Positions 9,714-20,924 of a stretch of DNA of 64,000 nt are shown here, piece after piece; position 1 is the first letter of the stretch, and each line of letters opens with the position of its first letter. The translations under genes were made by a program, and so were the position numbers. Location: positions 2,626,105 to 2,690,104 of the forward strand of contig NC_030856.1 of the NCBI RefSeq assembly GCF_000208745.1, read 5' to 3'. The notes under the pieces were generated by a model. It was not told where the DNA came from, did no database searches, and saw nothing but the letters and a program-made list of their open reading frames with translations. Origin of the DNA: Theobroma cacao (Eukaryota; Streptophyta; Magnoliopsida; Malvales; Malvaceae).

Positions 9714-11238
9714 TAATTTGACTTTGGAAGATGCTAGTATAAGGCCTTTGCAACAAACATTGAAGATGACGATGACCGAGGCTAACAAGACATCAGAAGA
9801 AGCATCATCATCATCAAGGAGCACATGTCATTCATATTCTTCGGCTACCCTTCCTCTCTCCATTTTGAAGCGTCTGAGACTTAAAGGCATTAAGGATTTA
9901 GAAGATCTGCTAGAAGAGTTCCTACTGCCGTATTGCCCTAAATTGGAATTGTTACTGCCGCAAAAGATGAGTTGCCTCACCTTTTTACAACAATTATGGG
10001 TTGAAAATTGCCCTAATTTGAGGGCTTTGCCCGACTGGATACTCAATCTCACTTCCCTTAGCAGTCTTCGAATTAAGGAGTGCCTTGAATTACAGTCCAT
10101 TTCGGAAGGGACGCCTCAGCTTACATCTTTAGAAGAATTATCTGTTCAGAATTGTCATAATTTGAGGGCTTTGCCAGAGTGGATACTCAATCTCACTTCC
10201 CTTAAAACACTTCAAATTTGGGGGTGCGTTGAATTACAGCACATGCCAAAAGGGACGCATCAGCTTACCTCTTTAAAAGAATTGTGGGTAGGGAAATGCC
10301 TTAATCTGAGGGCTTTGCCAAGCTGGATACTTAATCTCACTTCCCTTAAAACACTTGGAATTTAGGAGTGCCTTGAATTACAGTACATGCCAGAAGGGAC
10401 GCATCAGCTTACCTCTTTAAAAGAATTGTCCGTAGGCAATTGCCCTAATTTGAGGGCTTTGCCGGATTGGATACTCAATCTCACTTCCCTTACAAACCTT
10501 CTAATTAAGGGGTGCTTTGAATTACAGTCCACGCCAAAAGGGACGCATCAGCTTACCTCTTTAAAAGAATTGTCCATTGAAAATTGCCCTCATCTTAGGG
10601 CTTTGCCTGACTGGATACTCAATCTCACTTCTCTTGAAACACTTCAAATTTGGAATTGCCTTGAATTACAGTACATGCCAGAAGGGACGCATTGGCTTGC
10701 ATCTTTAGAAGAATTAATTGTTTACTGCCATAATTTGAGGGCTTTTCCAGACTGGATACTTGAATCTCACTTCCCCAAAGATCTTTATATTTGCGAGTGC
10801 CTTGAATCACCGTACTTGCAAGAAAGGATGCATAACCTCACCTCTTTACAACGAATGATAGTGGAATCTTGCCCTAATCTGAGTTCTTCTAGACATTCTC
10901 TCAAAACACTTCTAAGTCGGGGGTGCCCTGATTTATACTCCTGGAGAATGACGCATTCTTGGTCCTCTTTAGAAGAATTGAATGTTCAAAATTGCCCTAA
11001 TCTAAGGAAATTGTTGGATCGCATACCATTTTTAATCCCTTGCCTCAAAACACTTAAGATTTGTAAGTGCCCTGAATTACAAGAATTGCAAAGGATGGAT
11101 CGCCTTACCTCTTTACAAGTATTGTCAATCAGTGAATGTCCAAAATTGTCGGAAAGATGTGAAAAGGAAACCGGAATCCTGTGGCATCACATTGCTCACA
11201 TCCCATCTATTATAATTGATGGGCAACAGATTCAATGA
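9714..11238 (+). pseudogene. CNL LRR-only pseudogene
   Basis: Matches CNL-1 from the LTLADASIRPLQQ region (about residue 925) to the natural stop, with no CC or NB-ARC. LRR codon repeats start at 10018, 10162, 10306, 10450, 10594 and 10735, the same 144/141-bp spacing as CNL-1. Lesions: TAG at 10363-10365 where sister units have TGG (frame otherwise kept), and a paired +1/-1 shift near 10755-10790 that changes WILNLTSLKD to WILESHFPKD. It shares the FLLPYCPKLE deletion with CNL-1, so it is a close relative. It could be transcribed as a truncated LRR fragment, but no start is supported. Confidence 0.88.
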
Positions 11239-13320
11239 TGATCATACAATATATAGGTAACTATATTTTTCCTCACCTCTATTTATATTTTCTCCCTGTA
11301 CTTGATAATTCTCTTCTTTTCTTCCTGGATTTGGATGATTCGTAATTTTTTGTATGCATGTAATCCAAGTCGACTATGCAGAAGTGGATTTAATCTACTT
11401 CTTTCTAAGTGGACTAACAATATTGATTTTTTTTTCTTTTCTTACTTTGAATTTTATTTTTGTTAAGTTAAATATTACTACTATGAAATGTGACCAAAAC
11501 TTGATGTCAAAACTCTGCCAGTATTTCACTGCCATTAGGAACTTTTTTCTTGTTTTAATCTCTCATTCTTCAATTATAATCCTAAGCATTTAGGATCTCA
11601 CTAGCTCTAGCTGGAACCCTTGTACAGAAAATCATATTTATAGTCAAAGCAATAAATTTTATACTCTTATATAGACAAATTTTAAAAAATTACAGCAGTA
11701 TGAATGTACTCAAGTTATCAAATTATTCTGATTTTTCACTTGTTAAACCTAAATGTCTATTTTCACCTATTTCAATGATGTTAATCTGTGTTTGGAGGAT
11801 ATTGTTTAGGTTGACCAAAAGTTTGGGTTTTCTGTAAGAGCTTGTCAAAAGCTTTTTGTGAAGTGTTGATGTAATTGTTCAGTTATCTTATCACTAGAGT
11901 TAGAATGCCAAAAAGAGTCTTTAACATAGGCATAAAATGGAGTTGGGGACAGATTATTGTCAGTTGTTTCACTTCCCCTGTTTTTATTCATTGATCAATG
12001 CAAAACCATCTCTTATACAATGAGGCAATCTTGGATGTTTTTGTCATATCTTTCAGAAGCAAAACCAAAATTTAATGTGAAACACTGGTAAAATAAGATG
12101 AGATTTTGTAGGCACTTGCTTTTGTAAGGAATATGTTAACATTATTTCTTTCTTTTTTTCTACGTGTTTATAGGGGGATGATGACATGTTTTCATTATTT
12201 GAAGCAGGACGATTCATCTTGCTAATTTCCTTCCAGAGCAGACAGTTGTTGAATTGAAACCAAGAGAAATTTCTATTGGTAAAATTTACCACTTTTTCGG
12301 TTTGTCTTACCAATTTCATATGCTTTCTATAAGGAATCTATTAACACATAACTTCATACTTCCTTTTGCATGTCTTTATTAGGATTATGGACTTTTTCTG
12401 ATAGTTTTAGAGAGAACATACGGTTTTCAACGTGCCGATGCCATTGTGAAGTAGAGTTCTAGAATCGGTGGATCGGAGGCTTTACTCTCAACAGTGTCAT
12501 CACTATCTATGTTACAGTTTGATGGCAATTCTATGTGAGAGTTAAATTTTGCTTTGAGTGTTCAAATTCAATAAAGACTAACTGATGAAAATAATTGAAC
12601 AGCTTGACCTCTGGTTTCTTTCTAGGTAAAAAAGACTGCACAACATGCAACTCTTTCACCTTCTTTTCTCAAGAAGTGAACCTTGGTCTAATGATCTTGA
12701 ATTCGGTTAATTGGGTTTTCATTTATTGCTTGTTATATATGAGGAATGTGCTTTGTATAGAATCCTCAATATTTTTGCATTGCTCTAACATTTAAGATTT
12801 TTGTTTTCCATAGAGAAAGAAGAGATGCCAATGACTTGCCTGCCAACTCCCTTCCAGCCATTTTTGAAATGCAGGTATTCTCAAAGCATTATCCATTGCA
12901 TACATGATTCTATAGGTTAAAGTTTCTTTAGTTTTTGTTCTTATTTTTTTGCATATCTTTATCCTCAGTGCTTCTTTATAACAATGGGTTTTTTGACTAG
13001 TTAGCTGTGAATGGAGTCAACCAACACTTGCTAAGTAGTGGTTCGAGTGATTGGGAAAACTGCCTGGAGAGCTGAGCTGGTTGGAAAACCCTTTTGCTTC
13101 TTTCAAAATCAATGTCAAAGTTCCATCTTGGCCATTCTTGGAGGTCTTTGAGCAGTGGCTTGAATTCTAGTCTTTAGGCCTTTACTTAATTAACCCAAAC
13201 CGTTAAAGGGACCTAAACACAAAGGTTCTTTCATAATGTAGATATGGAGAAGACTTTTGGGATACTACTATGGGATTTAATATTTGCCACGTTTGGGTGC
13301 TGCAACTACTGTAACCTCCT
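11239..13320 (+). repeat. CNL 3'-flank module, copy D
   Basis: Full-length copy of the 3' flank after the LRR pseudogene. Splice-bounded segments are again visible, for example 12208-12278, 12626-12705 and 12815-12874. It lacks the LRR-tail relic and runs instead into Copia LTR debris. The small ORF at 12595-12795 is the counterpart of 7763-7966 and is interrupted by the same splice sites. Confidence 0.6.
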
Positions 13321-13700
13321 GCATCATAGTAAAATCTCTTTCACCTTCGACCGTGGATGTAGGTTATTAAGCCGAACCACGTAATTTTTCGTGTGTTTTA
13401 TTATGTTAGATTGTTTGCTTGTTATTTATCATAAAATTTGGTTCCACATCTATATTTTTTACTATGTTATTCATCAAAGGTATTGCTTTTTTGACAAGAT
13501 AATGTTAAAGAGTTGTCTTAAAATCTCTTCAATCCACCAACAATGAATATAGGTTCAGATAAATCACGTAAATTTTTTATGTTTTTATTATACGTGATTG
13601 TTTATTTTGTTATTTACTATCAAATTTGGGTTGCTTCGTTCACTATGACATTGTAAAAGGCATTGGTTTATCCCAAAATGTATTAAGTGAAGCTATCATA
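13321..13700 (+). mobile_element. Degraded Copia-type LTR remnants
   Basis: Contains the U5-like signature of plant Copia LTRs, ccgtggatgtaggtta followed by gccgaaccacgtaa, at about 13359-13391, and a more decayed second copy near 13545-13580. No PBS, gag or pol follows. The same remnant sits at 17320-17460, 19490-19660 and 38755-38860, always after the words ttgggtgctgcaac, so the insertion predates duplication of the flank. Confidence 0.55.
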
Positions 13701-14425
13701 AATGTTTCAATTTTAATTGATTAAGAAAAGTTATAAGTTTGAAGTTTCTCATTTCCAAAATGGATTAATTTTTTGATAAATGTCACTACAACTTTGTAAT
13801 TGGTATTAATTAAAAATATTTCCTACCTAAAATTTGCCATTAATTATAAATGTTTTGTTTTAATAAAACACAAAAAGTAAATAATCCTCAATCATACTTT
13901 ATATTATATAACTCGACATAAGCCAAGGATCCATAAATATAATTTTATATAAACAGTAATTTAATTGTCACTGCAATAAAAACATATAGAAACAGTAATT
14001 CATCCCTTCAAACGTATGGTGGTGAATGCCTTGCTGTCCAACTACTATAAAGTAAAAGTAGTGGAGTAATGGAGATGGAGATTCCATAATAAAGTGTGTT
14101 ATCCCCAGATTTTCTTTTTTATAATTTTTTTGAGCTTAGCTTTTCTAAATGCTGATGATCATTTTTTTAAAGTGGATTTTTCTCCTTGAAATGATGGATT
14201 TAATTACTTGTTTCCTCCTAATAATCACCTCTGAATAGTAGCTAAATTTTATAATGTAATTAATGATAGTTATACCGTACCTTTAATCAAAACGAGAGTG
14301 GTGCCCGTAACTACGCTATGAAAAAGCTTACAGGAAATATAAATTATGTTAGAATGGACTTCAATTTAGTATCTTCAAAAGAGTTTATAGAAAAAGCTAT
14401 ATTATATTAGTCAATTATATAAATG
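13701..14425. other. AT-rich spacer with pieces of the distal upstream block
   Basis: No gene is seen. The stretch at 14020-14060 matches 59620-59675, and 14110-14215 resembles the end of the distal blocks at 25968-26040, 60400-60450 and 62220-62280 (the tttttagcttagttt words). The rest is low-complexity. Confidence 0.4.
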
Positions 14426-16208
14426 TATGGTTTTTGCTGGTAGAAGAAAAGATAAACCGATATTAATTGAAGATAATTATTTACTTTGGTTTCAATCACT
14501 AAAAGTTGCTCCTAAATATATGGTTTTAAAACAGTACTTAACCAAAGAAGATAATAATCCTATCAAACATCCAATATTTTTTTCCATTAAAAATATATTG
14601 TTTAAACAAAATGAATAGCATTTGTGAGTTGAAGGTTTTCATTTTTGTTAGATGATATATATCAACTTTCTAGATACAGGACTTGCACTTTGTTACATGT
14701 TAAGGGAATATAAATTGTTATACAATTATCATATATGTTTAACTATGGTGACAATTTGCTCTTCCTTTTGCCGTATACATTTGTTTCCATTTCTTTGATT
14801 TCTGTTGTTGTATTATATTGTATAAATTGCATGGTAGAGGAAAATATAAACTATAATTAATTAAAAATAGTTATTTGCTTTGGTTTCAATTACCGAAAAC
14901 CTGCACTTACATATATAGTTATAAAACAGTACTTATCCAAAGAAGACAATAATTCTATCAAAAATTATTAAATGTATAATTAAATATTAAGAAATGAGAG
15001 AGTATATAACCTTCACTATTGGCATATTAAGATAAATAGTTGTAGAATATATGACAACACTATAATGTAAAAATCTTATCAATATAAAATAGTTACTAAA
15101 TTCTGGTAGTATCTATTTTTTATATCTAAAATAAATGGTTAAAGGTTATCAAATTCAATTGATTTATTTATTCAATGATGACCGTGTGCTATGTATATTG
15201 AGAAATGAGTAGACCTTCTTGGTTTTTATGTTTTGTTCAATGGATTTGATGGATATTTATTGAAATTTAAACATTAATGTACAAAAGAAATGTCTAAATA
15301 CTATAGATTTTCATTCATGCAGAATAAGAGAATATAAACAAAAAATAATATTAAATTGCAATTGATAAATATTAAATGAATCTATCCTCTAAGCATTAAA
15401 AGTTAAAAATTATTGTTTTCAAGTATTTCTACTAAAATAAATAAAAGTAAAAAAAAAAAAACCTTTCAAATGTAAAAAATAATGTAGTTTTGACATAAAG
15501 TATACAAAAAAAAATTAATTCAATTGAGAATGATAGGTGTCAATCAATTGACTCAATCAGATATCCTACTTAAAATAGTACTTATTTAAAGAAGACAATA
15601 ATCATATCAAAGATTGTTAGATGCATAATAAAATATTAAGAAATGAAAGAATATATAACCTATATTATTAGTAGATTAAGATAAACCGTTGTAGAATATA
15701 GAACAACAGTATAATGTAAAAATCCTTTCAATATAAAATAATTACTAATTTCTAATAGTATCTATCTTTTATATATAAAATGAATGGCTAAAGGTTGTTA
15801 AATTCAATTGATTTGTTTATTAAATGATAACTATGTGCTATGTATATTTAGAAATGAATAGACCTTGACTTTTTTATTTTGTTTAATGGATTGAATGGAT
15901 ATTTATTTGAATTTAAACATTCATGTATAAAAGAGATATGTAAATACTCTGGATTCAGGTTTATACAAAATAAGAGAATATAAAAAAAATAATATTAAAT
16001 TACAATTGATAAATAATAAATGAATCTATCCGCTAAACATTAGAAGTTTAAAATTACTTTTTTCTAGTATTTTTTACTGAAATAAATAAAAAAAACTTTT
16101 CAAATGTCAAAAAAAGAGTAGTTTTGACATAAGGTGTGCAAAAAAAAAATTAGTTCAATTAAGAATGACAGGTGTCAACCAATTGATCCAATTAGTTACC
16201 TTACTTTT
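14426..16208 (+). repeat. 649-bp diverged tandem repeat with a partial third unit
   Basis: Unit 1 is about 14928-15576 and unit 2 about 15577-16208. The agtactta words fall at 14928 and 15577, a period of 649 bp. Both end with an aatgayaggtgtcaa stretch near 15525 and 16165. A partial earlier unit (about 14430-14600) shares the tttggtttcaat and aaacagtactta blocks. The units are AT-rich with scattered substitutions and indels. No coding frame is conserved; the 63-codon ORF at 14427 is not preserved in the other units. Confidence 0.75.
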
Positions 16209-16344
16209 ATATATATTATAGATATATAACATGTTCTAATAATTTAAGGTTTTGGAGTCTGAGATATTAATATTACTTGTTAAATACAGTAATTCTTTTT
16301 TAGAAAAAAAAGAAAAGAAAGAAAAGATGAGGCCAATAGTTCCA
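16209..16344 (+). repeat. CNL leader-intron-type fragment
   Basis: The block with atatataacatgtt to aaaagatgaggcc matches 49865-49990 and 63865-63975, which lie downstream of leader exon 2 in the CNL-2 and right-edge cassettes. Here it is joined directly to a 3'-flank copy. Confidence 0.6.
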
Positions 16345-17290
16345 TAAGGCCAATAATTCCTTTTTTTTTCTTCCTGCATTTGGATGATTCATATTTTGTT
16401 CTACGCATGTAATCCAAGTCGGTAAAATGATTCGCCTATATAGAAGTGGATTTAATCCAAACTCTGCTACTTCTTGCTAATTAAGTGGACTAACAATATT
16501 GATTTTTTTTCTTTGAATTGCCCTTTTGTAAGTTAAATATTACTAATAGTTGTGTGAAATGACTGTGAAATCTCACCAAAACTTGATGTCAAAACTCTGT
16601 CAATATTTCACAGCAATTGGAAACTTTTTCCTTGTTTTAATCTCCCATTCTTCAATTACAATCTTCAATTTTAAGCATTTAGGATCTCACTTGCTCTAGA
16701 TGGAACCCTTGACAGATAGCATACTTTGTAGTCGAAGCATAAAATTTTATACTCTTGTACATATCTCCATTCAATACTCTTGAGCTGAAAGCTAGTAATA
16801 ATAGAAAATAAAGTAAAAAGTCTGCCCGTACACTCCTGGTGATTTTTTTTTCTCAGCCAAAAGCGAAAGGATATATTAATGATTGATAAATGTACAAAAT
16901 GGTGAGCAAAGAGACGGCTCAAAGCAGCAACAAAACAAAAAAAGCTGTAACAAAATAGCTGGAGAACAGAATAGACTCAGGGCAAATAAAGATGAAACAT
17001 GAATTCAAAAAGTGACGAGAGAGGGCAGAAAAATGCTGGTAGGATCTCAAGCATCAGTCTGCGATCAAGCAGCAGTGACATACAGTGCATAACAGAGCAG
17101 TATTACTACATAGCACACGGGCAAAGGAGGAGATTAAAGAGACGAGGAGAAATTGCTGTAGGTAAAATTTCCTCCCCTTCTTCTCAAAGTATAACTATTG
17201 CCATGATGAATGTAGACTTTTGAGATACTGTTCTAGGATTTACTATTTGCTACATTTGGGTGCTACAACTACTGTAACCTCATCTTCCTA
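16345..17290 (+). repeat. CNL 3'-flank module, broken copy with an insertion
   Basis: Starts at the cttcctgcatttggatgatt words of the 3' flank, is interrupted at about 16845-17135 by foreign sequence, and resumes with gaggagaaattgctgtaggtaa. Most downstream splice-bounded segments are missing: it jumps to the gagatactgttctaggattt end of the module. Confidence 0.55.
16845..17135 (-). mobile_element. Probable non-LTR retroposon insertion
   Basis: About 290 bp absent from all sister 3'-flank copies. It starts with a T-run (gattttttttt), as expected for a poly-A tail on the minus strand, and has a different, purine-rich composition. No clear target-site duplication was found, so the class is uncertain. 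Confidence 0.4.
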
Positions 17291-17480
17291 CATTGTAGTA
17301 AAATCTCTTCTACTCTTTATATCTATGGATGTAAGTAATTAAGTCGAACGACGTAAATTTTTGTGTATTTGATTATGTTGAATTGTTGGCTTGCTAGTTA
17401 ACATCAAATTTGGTTTTCTTTAGTATTTTATAGTTTTTACTTGGTTATTTGTCAAAGGTATAACTATTAGGTAGAACCTA
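17291..17480 (+). mobile_element. Copia-type LTR remnant
   Basis: Carries the ctatggatgtaagtaatt and cgaacgacgtaaatt words of the degraded LTR seen at 13359 and 19500. No internal element sequence is present. Confidence 0.45.
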
Positions 17481-17803
17481 TTTTCATATTTTAGCTAACA
17501 AATATTCTAAAAAAAACTTATCAAATTTACCATATTAAATAATATTTTCAATCAATATGTTGAAAATCTTATATTGAAATAGTATCTTGACAAGTATTTT
17601 TAAGACAATAGTTAATAAAATATATTTTATACTTATTTATTTGGAAGATACAACTCTAATTGTTAGTATTTCAACCCTGACTCACTGCAAAATTTTGGCA
17701 CTTTCACTCAATGTTTTCCAGTCGCTAGATTTGCAAGTCTAAGATTAATTATGAACACACACCTTTGCATTTTGCATTGCACATTCCTACCAAAATTATG
17801 AAG
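17481..17803 (+). repeat. CNL upstream-flank fragment
   Basis: Homologous to CNL upstream DNA at 45060-45245 and 50205-50300 (the gctagatttgcaagtctaag and tgcattgcacattcctacc words). It is fused at about 17800 straight to LRR codons, so the promoter end has been joined to a gene 3' end. Confidence 0.6.
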
Positions 17804-18251
17804 TACCATAATTTGAGGGTTTTGTTAGACTGGATACCCAATCTCATCACTTCCCTCATAGGTCTTCACATTTGCGAGTGCCTTGAATTACCGGACTTGC
17901 AAGAAGGGATGCATAGCCTTACCTCTTTAAAATGGTTGTTGATTTACAATTGCACTAAACTAAGTTCTTCGGGATTGGGTTATGTCACTTCTAATTCATG
18001 TGCGCCATGATTTGCATTCCTTGCAACTAATGCAATGGATGGACATCATACCTAGTTTCACTTCTCTCAAAACACTTAAGATTTGTAAGTGCCCTGAATT
18101 ACAAGACTTGCAAGGGATGGATCATCTTACCTCTTTACAAGTATTGTCAATCAATGAATGTCCCCAATTGTTGGAAATATGTCAAAAGCAGACCCGAATC
18201 CTTTGGCCTCACATCGCTCACATCCCATCTATTATAATTGACGGGCAATAG
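17804..18251 (+). pseudogene. CNL LRR C-terminal pseudogene
   Basis: Encodes the last LRRs of an RGA-type CNL in two frames. 17804-18010 reads like HNLRVLLDWIPNLI, then a frameshift near 17985, then 17982-18251 reads like SLKTLKICKCPELQDLQGMD to HIAHIPSIIIDGQ. The stop is a TAG replacing a Gln codon of the IDGQQIQ end. CC, NB-ARC and most LRRs are missing because the upstream flank is joined directly to it. Confidence 0.85.
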
Positions 18252-18629
18252 GGTCAATGGTGATCATACAATGTAGGTAACTATATTTTTCTTCACCTCT
18301 ATTATATTTTCTCCCTTTACCTGATAATTCTTTTTTTTTCTTTTTTTCCTGAATTTGGGTTTGGACTAATAATATTGATATTTTTTTCTTTTCATACTTT
18401 GAATTTTTAAATATTAATAAATATTTAAACTGCCAGCATAACTTGATGTCAAGGCTCTGCCAGTATTTAACAGCAATTGGGAACTCTTTCCTTGTTTCAA
18501 TCTCACATTCTTCATTTATAATCTTAAGTCTTAAGCATTTTGGATCTTACTAGCTCTATATGGAACCCTTATACAGATAGCATACTTATAGTAGTCAAAG
18601 CATTAAATTCTATACTCTTATACAGACAA
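18252..18629 (+). repeat. CNL 3'-flank module start, copy E
   Basis: Continues after the LRR relic with the gtaact splice-like site and the usual 3'-flank words (ttcctgaatttggg, aacttgatgtcaagg). It leads into the segmental duplication that starts near 18630. No gene seen. Confidence 0.55.
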
Positions 18630-20850
18630 TATTTTTAGAAAAAAAATACAGTAGTATAAATGTAGCTAAGTAATCAAATTATTCTGTTTCTCACCTTTCG
18701 ATATCAATTCCTAACAATCTTTTAGATGTTTCCTCTCACCTTTTTCAGTACTGTTAATCTGTGTCTGGAGGAGATTGATGCAACTCAGATATTCTTAATA
18801 GTTAAACTTCTTCTATTTAACATATGCAAAAAATGGAGTTCATGAACAAATTATTGTAAGTAGTTTCACTTCCCCCGTTTTTATATGTTTGTGTTTTTCA
18901 TTGAAAATTACCGTTTTTATAACTTTGGATGTTCTTGCCATACCCTTTCAGAAGCAAAACCAGAATTAAATGGACAAGGATCATGAGACAAATTACTTCT
19001 ATCACAGAGATTCGAAGTAACTGAAACACTGGTGAAATGAACTGAGATGTGAGAGTGAGAATCGTTCTTCTTTTTACAGATTTATATATATATCTTCTTT
19101 TTTGTCTATCTTCTCTTCAAGGAAATGACTAATATTATAACCTCTTCCTTTCATCAAGCAGACGGAATGAAGTATTAACCAATATTGTTTTTTCCCAAGT
19201 ATCCCTGAGGATTTGCAACTACAAGTTTGTTGGGAAACCCCTTTGCTTCTTTCAAAATCAATAATGCTTCCATGTTGGCCATTCTTGGAGGTCTGTGTGC
19301 ATTGGCTTCAATCCTAGTCTTTAGACTTTCACTACAATAACGCAAACTGCTAAGGGGACCTAAAAACAAAGGTTCTTTCATAGTGTACATGGGGAATACC
19401 TTTGGGATACTGTTCCGAGATTTCCTTTGGCTACATTTGGGTGCTGCAACTACTGCAACCTCATCTTCCCACATGGTAATAAAATCCTTCTACTCTTATG
19501 TCCATGGATGTAGGCAATTAAGCTGAACCACGTAAATTCTTGTGAGTTTTATTATGCTGGATTAATTGTTTGCTTGCTTTTTGTCATCAAATTTAATTTG
19601 CTTTGGTATTTATATTTTTCAGTAGGTTGTTTGTCAAAGGTATAGTATAACCCATTTTCATATTCCAGCTAACAAAGTAGTCTAAAATAATTTATCAAAC
19701 TTTTTTTTTTGCAGCAATTTTATCAAACTTATCTTATTAAGTAATATGTTCAATCAATATATCGAAAATCTTATATTAAAATAATATCTTAACAAGTGTT
19801 CTTAAGACACTCGATAATAAAATATTTCATTTGGAAGATGAAACTCTAATTGTTAGTATTTCAACCTTGACTCAATCCAAACCTTGGGCACTTTCACTCA
19901 TTGTCTTCCACTAGCTAGATTTCACTCATTGAATTTTTGTATTATTACTTTTATTGCTATTCAATTCATGTAAGCAAGCTTTCAACTGTATTTTGGACTA
20001 GAAGGAGACATGAAGTATAAAGGCCTACTTTTTCTCAAGAAGCTTCTCTAACAACTCCGGTATCACTTCAAAAATATCTCCCTCAATAAATTGAACCATC
20101 AAGATGAAGCAAAATATAATTGTACATGTTCCTTTTGCATTAAGACTTATTTTGTATTGAATTCTCAGTTTTTGTTTTTTTTTTCCCTTGGATTCTAAGT
20201 TTTCAAACAGTGCAGAAAGTGCCATGCATGAAGATTATTAGAAAGAAAAATCAAACAATGCCTCCAAGTGTAGATTGTAAAGCTAGAATCTTTCAGACTT
20301 AAAACCTACACTTGCCTTGAGTTCCCTGGTCTGTGTTTGAACCCACAGAAGAAGCTGCAGAGTTTCATGTCTTCCATTTTTTGCTGAAAGCATATGGCTG
20401 AGAATATAATGTTCAAAGAAATTAAATTCACATTGGTCTATTTGTTTCCTAGCAGGCTCCTTTAGATAAGATCTCTTTGGTGGTCAATAAAGTATAGCAG
20501 GATGAAAGTTATTGGAAAAGAGTTAATATGAAAACAAGAATCTAATCAGTCATAAAATTAATAAAAACTCTGTTCCTAAAATTAAAAATCAAAATTTGGG
20601 GAATACTACTAGAATTCCATTTTCCACTAGTTTTTATTTGAGTTCAACAATATAAATATATTTTCTCTGCTTTGTTAATTAACTACTTTTCCTTACTTTT
20701 GTTTGATCTCTTAAATTACTTTTGTTTGATCCTTGTTAGCTACTTTTCCTTTCCTTAAATTGAGATAAGCTTCAATAAAACATATTATATTCTCCATATA
20801 TAATTTTTTTATATGCTCAATTTGTATTAACATTTATGAATTTGACTTCT
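18630..20850 (+). repeat. Segmental duplication, copy 1 (pairs with 36280-39610)
   Basis: Runs collinear with 36280-39610: the caatcttttagatgtttcct block (18717 and 36368), the caaaaaatggagttcatgaa block (18827 and 36479), the ggtctgtgtgcattggcttc-like block, and the agctagaatctttcagactt block (20281 and 39284). Copy 2 has an extra 3'-flank section, a 516-bp retroposon and a 147-bp retroposon. Copy 1 includes a Copia LTR remnant at 19490-19660. The 99-codon minus-strand ORF at 19175-19474 is not kept in copy 2. Confidence 0.65.
20580..20850 (+). promoter_or_regulatory. Degenerate CNL leader exon 1 (copy 5)
   Basis: Matches the end of leader exon 1 found at 26715, 39880, 49080 and 63120 (the cttaaattacttttgtttga and ccttgttagctacttttcc words and the aagcttcaataaaa intron start). 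The exon end reads gag/ataagc where the others read gag/gtaagc or aag/gtaagc, so the splice donor is lost, and the ctccggagttggtgaagt block is deleted. Probably non-functional. Confidence 0.55.
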
Positions 20851-20924
20851 TATTTGTTAAGATGGCAAATAAAATTAATTAATTTGTACTTTACTTCTTT
20901 CTCAAGTTGGGAGTCATAAAGAAG

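Noticed and set aside
13321..13700. Full-length LTR retrotransposon
   Set aside because: Only U5-like words remain; no PBS, gag, pol or matching second LTR with a target duplication.
14427..14618. 63-codon ORF
   Set aside because: AT-rich and destroyed in the sister repeat unit at about 14830-14990.
19175..19474. 99-codon minus-strand ORF
   Set aside because: The paired copy near 38520-38760 does not keep the frame; it lies in 3'-flank repeat.
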